Shown here: positions 34,305 to 43,236 of the stretch, in pieces
Layout: every line of letters begins with the position of its first letter
How positions within the stretch are numbered: the first letter of the stretch is position 1
Source of the DNA: Planctomyces sp.
GTDB lineage: Bacteria; Planctomycetota; Planctomycetia; Planctomycetales; Planctomycetaceae
Direction of reading: 5' to 3'
Length of the DNA: 64,000 nt
Assembly: GCA_016795105.1 (NCBI GenBank)
Contig: JAEUIH010000009.1
Span: 62,001-126,000 of the forward strand
Translations under genes and position numbers: made by a program
Notes under the pieces: generated by a model
The model's input: the letters and a program-made list of their open reading frames with translations, nothing else
Databases searched by the model: none
Told to the model about the DNA's origin: nothing

Positions 34305-35863
34305 GTCGCGTTATGCTGAGGACTGAGGGGATCTCAAAGAAGTTTGCAGCTCCCGTGCTTCGAGGGATCGAACTCAATGTCAATCAGGGCGAGGTACACG
34401 CTCTGCTGGGGGCGAATGGTGCCGGAAAGAGTACACTCTGTCGAATCATCAGCGGACTTTTGTGGGCTGACTCCGGAAGGATGTTTCTGGACGGAAAAGA
34501 GTTTACTTCGACGACGCGTCAGGATGCGGAGCAGAGAGGTATTCAGATTGTACAGCAGGAACTGAATCTGCTGCCGACTCTGACGGTAGCAGAGAATATG
34601 TTTCTGGATCGAATGCCGTGCAGGTTTGGCTGGATTGATCGGCGAGAGTTGAATCGTCGTGCACAGGCCGCCATGGACGCACTAAATCTTTCTCAGATTG
34701 ACGTGAGGACTCAGGTTTCGGAACTGGGTGTTGGACAAAGACAGCTCGTTGAAATTGCCGGTGCACTTTCACGTTCCTGTCGTTTGCTGATTCTCGATGA
34801 ACCAACCGCGGCTCTTACGGCAACAGAGACGGAGCGACTGTTTGAACAGCTCCGGCGACTGAAGTCCGAAGGAACCGGGGTCATTTACATCAGTCATCGG
34901 CTTGAGGAAATTCGTCAGATTGCAGACAGAATCTCAGTGCTCAGAGATGGCCGACTGATTACAACGCAGCCGGTGGATGAACTTTCCACTGATGAAATTG
35001 TTTCCCTGATGACAGGTGCAGAACCGGAGGTTGTTGAAGGTGTGTCCGGCAATACTCACGGTGCCGGGACGGGGTCTTCCTCAGTGAGTGAGCGGAAACT
35101 GAAGGGCACTGCATTGCGAGTGAGCGGACTCAGTGTTGAGGGCCGACTGACTGACGTGAATTTTACGCTGTACGAGGGCGAACGCCTTGGAGTGGCCGGA
35201 CTTGTAGGAGCCGGACGCACAGAAATGCTGCGAGCTTTGTTTGGAGATCTCAGAACCGACGGTGGAATGATTCGCGTCGGGGACGGGATAGATCGTCAGC
35301 CGTTTGAATATCCACGAGATGCGGTGCGGGCAGGTTTTGCGATGGTGACTGAAGATCGCAAAGCCGACGGACTGATGTTGTCGATGTCGATTCGCGAGAA
35401 CACAGTGCTGCCTGTCCGGAGGAAGCTCGCATGGCACGGTACTTTGGTTCGACGCAGGAGTGAAGTGGCTGTCACAGAAGCGATGCGTGACAGCCTGGGA
35501 GTCATTTCGCAGTCTGTGGAGCAGCCGGTGGACGAGTTGAGTGGTGGCAATCAGCAAAAGGTGATTCTCGGGAAGTGGCTGCTGACAGCACCACGCATTC
35601 TATTGCTTGATGAACCAACACGAGGGATCGATGTGCCAGCGCGAATGACGATCCTGAAGCAGCTCAATCAATTGGCAGAACGAGGGACCGCGATTCTGAT
35701 GGTTTCCAGTGATCTGGATGAACTGATGCAATTCTGCGACAGAATTCTGGTATTGTCGGTTGGGAAAATCAGCGGAGATTTTCGTCGAGATGCATGGACG
35801 AAGGAGCTACTGATGCAGGCCTGCTTTCGAGGTCATGTTGGATTGAGTGGAGGCTCTCAATGA
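34298..35863 (+). CDS. Sugar-type ABC transporter, double ATPase subunit (RbsA/MglA family)
   Basis: This 521-residue protein has two ABC domains in tandem. Domain 1 has Walker A GANGAGKST, signature LGVGQRQLVEIAGAL and Walker B LLILDEPTAALT. Domain 2 has the degenerate Walker A GLVGAGRTE, signature LSGGNQQKVILGKWL and LLLDEPTRGIDV. This asymmetry is standard for RbsA-type proteins of the carbohydrate uptake transporter-2 family. ATG 34298 is used; ATG 34313 is an alternative. It powers import through the permease encoded next, whose start overlaps by four bases. No periplasmic binding protein gene is adjacent. Confidence 0.93.
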   Translation: MLSRVMLRTEGISKKFAAPVLRGIELNVNQGEVHALLGANGAGKSTLCRIISGLLWADSGRMFLDGKEFTSTTRQDAEQRGIQIVQQELNLLPTLTVAENMFLDRMPCRFGWIDRRELNRRAQAAMDALNLSQIDVRTQVSELGVGQRQLVEIAGALSRSCRLLILDEPTAALTATETERLFEQLRRLKSEGTGVIYISHRLEEIRQIADRISVLRDGRLITTQPVDELSTDEIVSLMTGAEPEVVEGVSGNTHGAGTGSSSVSERKLKGTALRVSGLSVEGRLTDVNFTLYEGERLGVAGLVGAGRTEMLRALFGDLRTDGGMIRVGDGIDRQPFEYPRDAVRAGFAMVTEDRKADGLMLSMSIRENTVLPVRRKLAWHGTLVRRRSEVAVTEAMRDSLGVISQSVEQPVDELSGGNQQKVILGKWLLTAPRILLLDEPTRGIDVPARMTILKQLNQLAERGTAILMVSSDLDELMQFCDRILVLSVGKISGDFRRDAWTKELLMQACFRGHVGLSGGSQ

Positions 35864-36900
35864 CAATGTCTGATTCAGCTCCGACCATGTCTGATTCAGC
35901 TCCGTCTTCAGAGAGACCCTCGGCTCCCCCGCGATCGTGGCTGAGCAGGCTGATGAAATCGGGAGCATTGATCGATCTTGCCGGGCTGGCGATTGTGCTT
36001 CTGGCAATTGTTGCAGTGTTCTCGTGGTTGTCTCCTCGATTCTTTTCGCAGGCGACTCTGGCTACGATCATGAATCAAATTCCGGCACTGACAATTCTCG
36101 CTACCGGCATGACGATTGTGCTGATTTCCGGTGGAATTGATCTTTCTGTGGGCTCACTTGTCGCGTTCAGTTCGGCTGCGCTTGGAATTGTGATGGCAAA
36201 GTACAACCAGCCACTTTGGCTGGCGATTCCGGCAGCGATCGCAGCAGGTTCGCTATTTGGATTGATTAATGGTTCGGTGACGGTTTTCGGACGGATCCCG
36301 TCATTTATTGTCACACTGGGAACGCTGCAGATTGCGCGAGGATGTGCGTATCTGGCGACTTCTAAATCAACGATCTACCTGAACCGATCGGTGCAGGTGC
36401 TCACCGATCGTATCGCGGGGATTGGATTGTCTCCGGCAGCTGTTTCGGCGATGCTGATTGTGGTTCTCGGTCAATTGTTACTGACACGCACTGTATTCGG
36501 ACGCTATTGCGTAGCGATTGGCACGAACGAATCGGCCGTACGTATGAGTGGCGTGGATACTCGATGGACGAGAATTTTCGTTTTTGTGCTTTGTGGGGCG
36601 CTTGCAGGGATGGCGGGTGTGATTGAATCATCAAGGCTTTCAGCCGTTGATCCAAACGGAGCGGCTGGCCGGGAGCTTCAGGCTATTGCTGCGGCCGTGA
36701 TCGGTGGAACAAGTCTGATGGGTGGTCGAGGGTCAGTGATCGCGACTCTGTTTGGTGTACTGATCATGGCAGTTCTGGAATCCGGCCTTGGACAGGTCGG
36801 GGCTCAGGAGGAGATCAAGAATCTGGTGACCGGCAGTGCCATCGTTGTTGCGGTGTTGTTTGATTCATGGCGTCATCGCGGGACTCGAAGAACCTCCTGA
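35860..36900 (+). CDS. Sugar-type ABC transporter permease (RbsC family)
   Basis: This 346-residue protein starts at ATG 35860, overlapping the ATPase stop (ATGA). The N-terminus contains a duplicated MSDSAP-type hexapeptide (MTMSDSAPTMSDSAPSSE), produced by a short tandem repeat in the DNA. About eight to ten membrane spans follow, with the family motif SGGIDLSVGSLVAFSSA and the late AAVIGGTSLMGGRGS that couples to the ATPase. It imports a sugar or related small molecule across the inner membrane. The substrate is unknown because the binding protein is missing from the window. Confidence 0.93.
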   Translation: MTMSDSAPTMSDSAPSSERPSAPPRSWLSRLMKSGALIDLAGLAIVLLAIVAVFSWLSPRFFSQATLATIMNQIPALTILATGMTIVLISGGIDLSVGSLVAFSSAALGIVMAKYNQPLWLAIPAAIAAGSLFGLINGSVTVFGRIPSFIVTLGTLQIARGCAYLATSKSTIYLNRSVQVLTDRIAGIGLSPAAVSAMLIVVLGQLLLTRTVFGRYCVAIGTNESAVRMSGVDTRWTRIFVFVLCGALAGMAGVIESSRLSAVDPNGAAGRELQAIAAAVIGGTSLMGGRGSVIATLFGVLIMAVLESGLGQVGAQEEIKNLVTGSAIVVAVLFDSWRHRGTRRTS

Positions 36901-36914
36901 AGAATGAATTCACT

Positions 36915-37247
36915 ATGGGTCCTTCCGAAGCGGAATTGATACAGAAACGCAGATGGGTGGGAGTCCTGTCGTTGTTGAGTGCAATGGGCGGACTGGTCGC
37001 ATGGCAACTTGAGGGGTCGACGAGCGCTATTGCCGGACCATGTGTTCGAATTGGTGTTGTGCTTGGGGCATTGTGGCTGGCGCTGCCGACGAAAACGCGG
37101 CCGGCGGCGTGGGCTCGTATTCGCCCATGGCACATTGGCATCCTGATTGTGTTTCTGATTTTGTTGCCGCGACTTAAACCGTTGCTCCCCGCAGTTCTGG
37201 TCGGGATTATAATCGGCTGGCTACTCCGCCGCCGCCGCAAAACGTAG
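36915..37247 (+). CDS. Small membrane protein of unknown function
   Basis: ATG 36915 gives 110 residues; an in-frame ATG at 36867 overlaps the permease end and would add 16. Three hydrophobic segments are visible (VLSLLSAMGGLVAW, CVRIGVVLGALWLAL, IGILIVFLILLP...LLPAVLVGIIIGWLL), followed by a basic C-terminus RRRRKT. It is the last gene of the methyltransferase-GT2-ABC operon. Its TAG stop lies inside the left arm of the inverted element at 37244. No family recognised. Confidence 0.65.
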   Translation: MGPSEAELIQKRRWVGVLSLLSAMGGLVAWQLEGSTSAIAGPCVRIGVVLGALWLALPTKTRPAAWARIRPWHIGILIVFLILLPRLKPLLPAVLVGIIIGWLLRRRRKT

Positions 37248-37351
37248 CTTGGGCATTCCTGCCCGAGCCTGCCTGCTGCGTTTCTTTGTCTTCGGGCAGC
37301 AGTGGCAGCAGCTGCAGCATGGTTGTGGACGGGCAGGAATGCCCATCCTAC
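37244..37351. repeat. Inverted-repeat element with 22-base arms
   Basis: The left arm 37244-37265 (GTAGCTTGGGCATTCCTGCC...) and right arm 37330-37351 are inverted copies with two mismatches. Each arm also holds a small hairpin (GGGCA-TTCC-TGCCC and GGGCA-GGAA-TGCCC). The right arm is followed by ATTTTTTGG, so it may act as a terminator. The stop codon TAG of the upstream gene is formed by the GTAG terminus. The architecture is like the elements at 14516, 26407 and 29881, with a different stem sequence. Confidence 0.75.
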
Positions 37352-37470
37352 ATTTTTTGGGGGCCACTGTTTTTCGGAATCAGGATAGGCGAGCAATCAT
37401 TGGGGGGTTAGACTGAAGTTGAATGACGTTGATGAGCTTTGTGCAGGATGACAGATGGAGGAATTCGTGA

Positions 37471-38955
37471 ATGCGAAGCGAGCCCTCGAATAAAATCGTA
37501 ATACCTGGCCAGCATTCGAATGTGCACCAGAAACACGCGTTCACTTCATTGAATCCACTACAAAGAGACGGGTTGGTCGTCTCCAGTCGCAGGAACATGA
37601 TCAAGGCGGGCCTCGCCGGAATTGGGGGATTGACGGTTCCTGAGTTGCTTCGGCAGAGAGCATTTGCATCACAGCGGGGAGCTCCGATCAGTCACAAGAG
37701 TGTGATCCTTCTGTGGATGACCGGGGGCCCGAGCCACATTGACACCTGGGACCCGAAGCCGGATCGGCCGTTCAACAATCGCGGACCGTTTGGCACGATC
37801 GAAACGGCGGTTCCGGGGATTCAGATTTGCGAGCACCTGCCGAAGCAGGCAGCGATGATGGATCGATTTACTTTGATTCGATCAGTGGACTGTCGCGAAA
37901 GCAATCATGAACCGAATCAGGTGATGCAGACGGGGAATCGGGAAGCAGAGCCTAGACTGAATCCAAAGGGAGATCGCTATCCATCCATGGGCTCTGTCAT
38001 CGCGAAGTTTCGTGGAGCCAATGACCCGACAATGCCACCGTATGTGGCATTTCAGAAATCCAGAAGCCACATTGCCTGGGGTGGATGGCTGGGCAAAGAG
38101 CACGACCCTTTTGAGGGGAATCGAGCATCGATTCTCCCGGAGCTCGATTTGGTGGGTAAACCGCTTGGGCGAAAGTCCGGCGCTGACGTGTTTCGACTTC
38201 CATCAGGATTGAGTCAGGAGCGTCTGCAGAATCGTCAGTTGCTGACAAAGGATTTGGATCGACTTCGGCGCGGGCTTGATCAGTATGGTGTGATGTCCGC
38301 GGTGGATGCTTATGGTCAGCAGGCCTACGAAATGGTGCTTGGTGGTCGAGCACAGCAGGCGTTTGATCTTTCACGCGAGTCGGCTGAAGTTCGAGCTCGA
38401 TATGGTGACCATCTGTGGTGTCAGCAGGCGCTGCTGGCACGTCGACTGGTGGAGGCCGGTGTGGCATTTGTCACGATTGACCTGAGCTATCATACTGCAT
38501 CCGGAACCTGGGATACTCATGGTGACAACATTCCTCCTTATGGTGGAATCAGTAAAGGTCTGGGACCGTTGCTGCCCATATTTGATCACTTACTCACGAC
38601 CCTCGTGAGTGACCTTGAGGAGCGAGGACTGCTGGACGAAGTTCTGGTTGTGGCGATGGGAGAATTCGGGCGGACACCGAACATGGGGACTCAGGATAGC
38701 GTCGATGGTCGCAATCACTGGCCGGTTGTAATGTCGATGTGTCTGGCCGGAGGTGGTCTGAGGCATGGTCAGCTGATTGGGGCGTCCACTGCTGATGGTG
38801 GCGAAATCAAGGATCGGCCAGTAACGCCGGGCGACTTGACAGCATCGATTTATCGGCACATGGGGGTACCGCTGGATTTGACATATGAAGACGATCGGAA
38901 TCGACCGCGTTTCATCGTGGAAGAAAACGGCACACCGCTGCCGGAACTGTTTTGA
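37471..38955 (+). CDS. DUF1501 protein with twin-arginine leader (cluster 1, first copy)
   Basis: This 494-residue protein has GGAGGA eight bases before ATG. The leader has SSRRNMIKAGLAGIGGL (R40, R41), consistent with Tat export, though the N-region is long. DUF1501 landmarks are LLWMTGGPSHIDTWDPKPD, the mid-protein ALLARRLVEAGVAFVTID, TWDTHGDN, and GEFGRTP followed by DGRNHWP. DUF1501 is related to the alkaline phosphatase/sulfatase fold, and the conserved His/Asp residues could bind metal. The biochemical function is unknown. In Planctomycetes these genes are typically paired with DUF1549/DUF1553 cytochromes, as here. Confidence 0.93.
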   Translation: MRSEPSNKIVIPGQHSNVHQKHAFTSLNPLQRDGLVVSSRRNMIKAGLAGIGGLTVPELLRQRAFASQRGAPISHKSVILLWMTGGPSHIDTWDPKPDRPFNNRGPFGTIETAVPGIQICEHLPKQAAMMDRFTLIRSVDCRESNHEPNQVMQTGNREAEPRLNPKGDRYPSMGSVIAKFRGANDPTMPPYVAFQKSRSHIAWGGWLGKEHDPFEGNRASILPELDLVGKPLGRKSGADVFRLPSGLSQERLQNRQLLTKDLDRLRRGLDQYGVMSAVDAYGQQAYEMVLGGRAQQAFDLSRESAEVRARYGDHLWCQQALLARRLVEAGVAFVTIDLSYHTASGTWDTHGDNIPPYGGISKGLGPLLPIFDHLLTTLVSDLEERGLLDEVLVVAMGEFGRTPNMGTQDSVDGRNHWPVVMSMCLAGGGLRHGQLIGASTADGGEIKDRPVTPGDLTASIYRHMGVPLDLTYEDDRNRPRFIVEENGTPLPELF

Positions 38956-39094
38956 CGAATGCAAGACATTCTCAGAGCGGAATCCTGAAAAACGCAGAGT
39001 GTTACGAAACTCGCGGGAACCCGGATTGCGTGGGCGGAGAGGAACGTTAGAGTGATCATCTCTGCTATTCTCTTTCCTGCCTACGGTGCCCGCC

Positions 39095-41764
39095 ATGACT
39101 GTTGCTGATACCCTGCGTGTGATGCTGGCCCTGCTTGCGATGACCAGTGTTGCTGTTATTTGCACCGGCGCGGCGGTAGCTGGCGAGGAACAGAATCGGG
39201 CACTGCATTTTGAATCTGACATTCGACCACTGCTGAAGGCTCACTGCTGGCATTGCCACGGTGAAGAGTCGGAATTGAAAGGGGGCCTTGACGCGCGACT
39301 GGTGCGAAGTTTGTTGAAGGGCGGAGAGACGGGGGCGTCAGTTGTTGCCGGCCGAAAAGAAGACAGCATTCTTTGGCAGCGGATTCAGGCCGGAGAGATG
39401 CCGCCGGGAAAGAAAAAGCTCTCAACTGAAGAACTCAGTCTGATTGGACAGTGGATCGACCAGGGAATCCAGACAAAGAACGTCGAGCCGGAGGTGTTTT
39501 CGGCAGACATTGTGCTGCGTGAGGAGGCGGAGCAACATTGGGCGTTTCGTTCGATCCATCCTTCTGAGGTACCTGCCATTCGGAATGCTCAGCTGGCAGC
39601 AAACCCCATCGATGCCTTTCTGCTTTCAGAGCTTGAAGAGCACGACGTATCATTTTCCGACAAGGCAGACCGAGCAACGTTGATTCGCCGGGCCAGTTTT
39701 GATTTGACGGGCCTGCCCCCATCAGCGGAAGCTGTTGAGAGATTCGTGAATGCGGAATCGGAAGACGCCTGGCCGCAGCTCATTGAAGAACTGTTGGCGT
39801 CGCCGGCCTACGGCGAACGCTGGGGGCGGCACTGGCTGGATGTTGTTGGCTATGCCGACAGCGATGGGTATACGGAGCAGGATCCTGAACGAAAATGGGC
39901 GTGGAAGTATCGCGACTATGTGATCAGATCCTTAAACGCAGACAAACCATGGAATCAGTTTATAGTGGAGCAGTTGGCCGGCGACGAGCTGCTGACACCA
40001 CCGTATCAGGACCTGACCGCTGAACAGGCGGATCAGTTAACGGCCACGGGATTTCTGCGAATGGGACCGGATGGTACTTCTTCATCCGGAGTGGACCAGA
40101 ACCTTGCACGCAATGATGTGATGGCCGACACCATTCGAGTTGTATCAACATCAATACTCGGGCTTTCCGTCGGTTGTGCCCAGTGTCATGAGCATCGATA
40201 CGACCCCATTAGTCAATCCGACTACTACAGACTTCGGGCGATCTTTGAACCTGGATATGACTGGCAGAACTGGAGAGCGCCGAACGAGCGATTGGTCTCA
40301 ATGTGGTCTGCGGAAATCCGTGCGACCGCAGCATCCGTGGATGCTGAACTTGCGGATGTGTCGCGTCAGCGTACGGAAGCACTGGATGCGATTGTTGCGG
40401 AAACGTTCGAGCGCGAGCTTCAGAAGCTCCCAGCGGAACTACAGCCTTTGGCCCGCTCTGCTCGAGAAGCAAAACCGGATCAGAGAACAGAAGCTCAAAA
40501 TCAGTTGATCAGGGAGTATCCATTTCTGAACGTTGATCGAGGATCTGTCTACTTGTATCTTCCCGACCGATTGACGGGCTTCAACAAAACGTGGGATGAC
40601 AGAACTGAAGAGGTCCGAAAGAAGCGTCCGGCTGATGATCTGGTGATGTGTCTGACAGAAGTTCCAGGACAGGTACCCGTTACAAGAGTCTTTTCACGCG
40701 GTGATTTTCAGCAGCCACGCGATGAGGTTCAGCCTGGCGAGCTTACAGTTCTGAATTCAGGCGATTTCAGGATTTCTCCGGATGACGAACTCCTTCCGAC
40801 GACAGGGCGACGACTTGCGTATGCGAAGCATTTGACGAGTGGTCATCACCCTTTAGTAGCAAGAGTTCTTGTAAACCGATTCTGGATGCACCATTTTGGT
40901 CGAGGTCTGGTCGGGACACCGAGTGATTTCGGGGTCAAAGGTGAACGGCCGAGTCATCCGGAACTACTTGACTGGCTGGCCTCCGATTTTATGCGGGAAG
41001 GCTGGTCACTTAAGCGATTTCATCGGATGGTTCTGACATCAAATGCCTGGCAGCAGACAAGTGTTCGTCGGCCTGAACTTGAGGCGTTTGATCCGGAGAA
41101 CCGGCTGCTGGGGAGAATGTCGATCCGTCGGCTTGAGGCAGAGACCGTCCGTGATGCATTGCTGGCATCGAGTGGTCAGTTGGTGAACAAGCAGTTTGGA
41201 AGTCCGGTTCCGGTGAGTCCGGATGATGTCGGTCAGAATATTCTGGCAATCGATACGCGGGATTCGGCCGGTCGTCCTTCCGGGACAGTGATACCGCTTG
41301 GGGACGAGGAGTTTCGCCGCAGCATTTACGCTCAGGTCCGGCGATCGATGCCGCTGAGTGTGTTGGAGCCATTTGATCTTCCCACGATGACACCAAACTG
41401 CGAGCAGCGAGCATCATCGACTGGGCCTTCGCAGTCACTGTTGATGATGAACAACGAGTTTGTCCGGAAGCAGTCTGAGCAGATTGCTCAGCGAATCATT
41501 CGGGAAAACGGATCTGAACCCCGGGCTCAGATAGAGTCGCTTTGGATGTTGCTGTTCAGCAGACGGCCGGATTCTGAGGATATTTCTACGGCGACTGAGT
41601 TCCTGATGGCGGATGCGGCCGCGATCGCAGCAGGCGTTTCACCCCCCGGGGACGGTTCCGTTCCCGGGAGCACACCGGCGGCAGCTGATGCGTCGTCGCA
41701 TGTTCCACTTGCGCACCTGTGTCATGCATTGATCAGTTCAAATGGATTTCTATACGTCGACTGA
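39095..41764 (+). CDS. Planctomycete cytochrome c protein (PSCyt1-DUF1549-DUF1553), cluster 1
   Basis: ATG 39095 is used; a GTG nine bases earlier is possible. The 889-residue protein has a signal peptide (residues 1-30, cleavage after AVAG). A cytochrome-like domain has CWHCH (51-55). DUF1549 (about 160-370) has DLTGLPPSAE and WGRHWLDVVGYADSDGY, with a second haem motif CAQCH (361-365). The C-terminal DUF1553 has ARVLVNRFWMHHFGRGLVGTPSDFG and the late PSQSLLMMNNEFV. Two CxxCH motifs suggest two covalent haems on the periplasmic side. Function is unknown; association with polysaccharide use has been proposed for the family. It is flanked by DUF1501 genes on both sides. Confidence 0.93.
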   Translation: MTVADTLRVMLALLAMTSVAVICTGAAVAGEEQNRALHFESDIRPLLKAHCWHCHGEESELKGGLDARLVRSLLKGGETGASVVAGRKEDSILWQRIQAGEMPPGKKKLSTEELSLIGQWIDQGIQTKNVEPEVFSADIVLREEAEQHWAFRSIHPSEVPAIRNAQLAANPIDAFLLSELEEHDVSFSDKADRATLIRRASFDLTGLPPSAEAVERFVNAESEDAWPQLIEELLASPAYGERWGRHWLDVVGYADSDGYTEQDPERKWAWKYRDYVIRSLNADKPWNQFIVEQLAGDELLTPPYQDLTAEQADQLTATGFLRMGPDGTSSSGVDQNLARNDVMADTIRVVSTSILGLSVGCAQCHEHRYDPISQSDYYRLRAIFEPGYDWQNWRAPNERLVSMWSAEIRATAASVDAELADVSRQRTEALDAIVAETFERELQKLPAELQPLARSAREAKPDQRTEAQNQLIREYPFLNVDRGSVYLYLPDRLTGFNKTWDDRTEEVRKKRPADDLVMCLTEVPGQVPVTRVFSRGDFQQPRDEVQPGELTVLNSGDFRISPDDELLPTTGRRLAYAKHLTSGHHPLVARVLVNRFWMHHFGRGLVGTPSDFGVKGERPSHPELLDWLASDFMREGWSLKRFHRMVLTSNAWQQTSVRRPELEAFDPENRLLGRMSIRRLEAETVRDALLASSGQLVNKQFGSPVPVSPDDVGQNILAIDTRDSAGRPSGTVIPLGDEEFRRSIYAQVRRSMPLSVLEPFDLPTMTPNCEQRASSTGPSQSLLMMNNEFVRKQSEQIAQRIIRENGSEPRAQIESLWMLLFSRRPDSEDISTATEFLMADAAAIAAGVSPPGDGSVPGSTPAAADASSHVPLAHLCHALISSNGFLYVD

Positions 41765-41781
41765 AGTTCGGAGCGAATTCA

Positions 41782-43233
41782 ATGTCTCATTTTACTCGTC
41801 GACACTGGCTGGCACAGAGTGCATTCGGGCTTGGGGGCGTTGCGGCCGCCTGGTATGGAAGTCAGCAAACGGGACATGCTGCACCGCCGAAGCCATCATT
41901 AGAACAGCAGACGTTTGATCTGTCTGTGAAGTCGCCGGCAAAACCAGCTCAGGCAACGGCGATGATCTCAATGTTTATGCAGGGCGGGCCAAGTCATGTC
42001 GACTTGTTTGATCCGAAGCCCGAGCTGACCAAACGACATCTGCAGACATTCACGGGAGACATCAAGTATGACAATGCCGGCGAGGCGAGTAGCCGGCTGT
42101 TTGGCAGTCCGTGGAGGTTCCGAAGATATGGTCAGTGTGGAATGGAGTTGAGTGAGCTGATTCCATGTCTTGGGGATGCTGCGGATGAAATCTGTCTGAT
42201 TCGTTCCATGCATACGGGTGTGAATAACCATGGAGAATCGATCAATGCTTTGAACACAGGACGTCAGCTTCGAGGGCGACCATCGCTGGGTTCGTGGATC
42301 ACATATGGAATGGGGACTGCGTGTCCCGATCTGCCTGGATTTCTCGTATTGACAGATCCATCGGGTCTCCCGGTGCTGGGAGTTGAGAACTGGCAAAATG
42401 GCTGGTTGCCGGCAATTTATCAGGGAACGGTTGTTCGACCACAGGAGCCAAGAATTCTGAATCTGGATCCGCCTTCGAACCTGAAGGGAGGACCACAGGA
42501 TCGGATCCTTGCGTATTTGAAGCAGGTCAACACGCGACACCTTGAACGGCATCCTGGTGAAACAGACCTTGCGGCTCGAATGCAGAGTTATGACCTTGCG
42601 GCTCGTATGCAGACGGCCGCGAGAGACGCCATGAATATCTCAGAGGAAACTGAAGCGACTCAGCGGATGTACGGAATTGATCAAAAGCAGACCGAAGATT
42701 ATGGGACTCGGTGTCTGATTGCACGAAGGCTGGTGGAAAGAGGTGTGCGTTTCGTACAGCTGCACACAGGCAATCAAACGTGGGATCACCACGGGGGCAT
42801 TTTTCGAGCGTTGCCCGACATTTGTCAGAAGACGGATCGTCCGGCGGCAGCCCTGGTTCATGACCTGAAGCAGCGAGGGCTGCTGGATTCCACAATTGTG
42901 CACTGGGGTGGAGAAATGGGGCGACTTCCAGTGATCCAGAATGAACAGAACATCGGGCGCGACCACAACACTTATGGATTTTCAATGTGGCTGGCTGGCG
43001 GCGGAGTGAAGGGCGGGTGCATTCACGGAGAAACCGATGAACTGGGACACAAGGCCGTGACGGACATCGTCAATCACTACGACTATCACGCCACACTGAT
43101 GTATCTACTTGGGCTGGATCAGGAGCAGATGTCGTATGCTCGACCGACCGGTCTGGCAAGCCTGCTGGATGGACAACCCGGCCAGATCGTATCCGCAATT
43201 CTTCGAAATCCTCCTGTCGAAACTGAGACATAG
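41782..43233 (+). CDS. DUF1501 protein with twin-arginine leader (cluster 1, second copy)
   Basis: The start at ATG 41782 has CGGAGCG upstream and gives 483 residues; the frame is open into the previous gene but without family content. The leader MSHFTRRHWLAQSAFGLGGV has R6-R7, a Tat-type motif. The core is FMQGGPSHVDLFDPKPEL, CLIARRLVERGVRFVQLH, TWDHHGG and GGEMGRLP followed by GRDHNTYGFS. It is much closer to the third copy at 51638 (MQGGPSHVDTFDPKPEL, GRDHNPSGFT) than to its neighbour at 37471. It is followed three bases later by a hydrolase gene, so it is likely in an operon with it. Confidence 0.93.
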   Translation: MSHFTRRHWLAQSAFGLGGVAAAWYGSQQTGHAAPPKPSLEQQTFDLSVKSPAKPAQATAMISMFMQGGPSHVDLFDPKPELTKRHLQTFTGDIKYDNAGEASSRLFGSPWRFRRYGQCGMELSELIPCLGDAADEICLIRSMHTGVNNHGESINALNTGRQLRGRPSLGSWITYGMGTACPDLPGFLVLTDPSGLPVLGVENWQNGWLPAIYQGTVVRPQEPRILNLDPPSNLKGGPQDRILAYLKQVNTRHLERHPGETDLAARMQSYDLAARMQTAARDAMNISEETEATQRMYGIDQKQTEDYGTRCLIARRLVERGVRFVQLHTGNQTWDHHGGIFRALPDICQKTDRPAAALVHDLKQRGLLDSTIVHWGGEMGRLPVIQNEQNIGRDHNTYGFSMWLAGGGVKGGCIHGETDELGHKAVTDIVNHYDYHATLMYLLGLDQEQMSYARPTGLASLLDGQPGQIVSAILRNPPVETET

Positions 43234-43236
43234 TTC

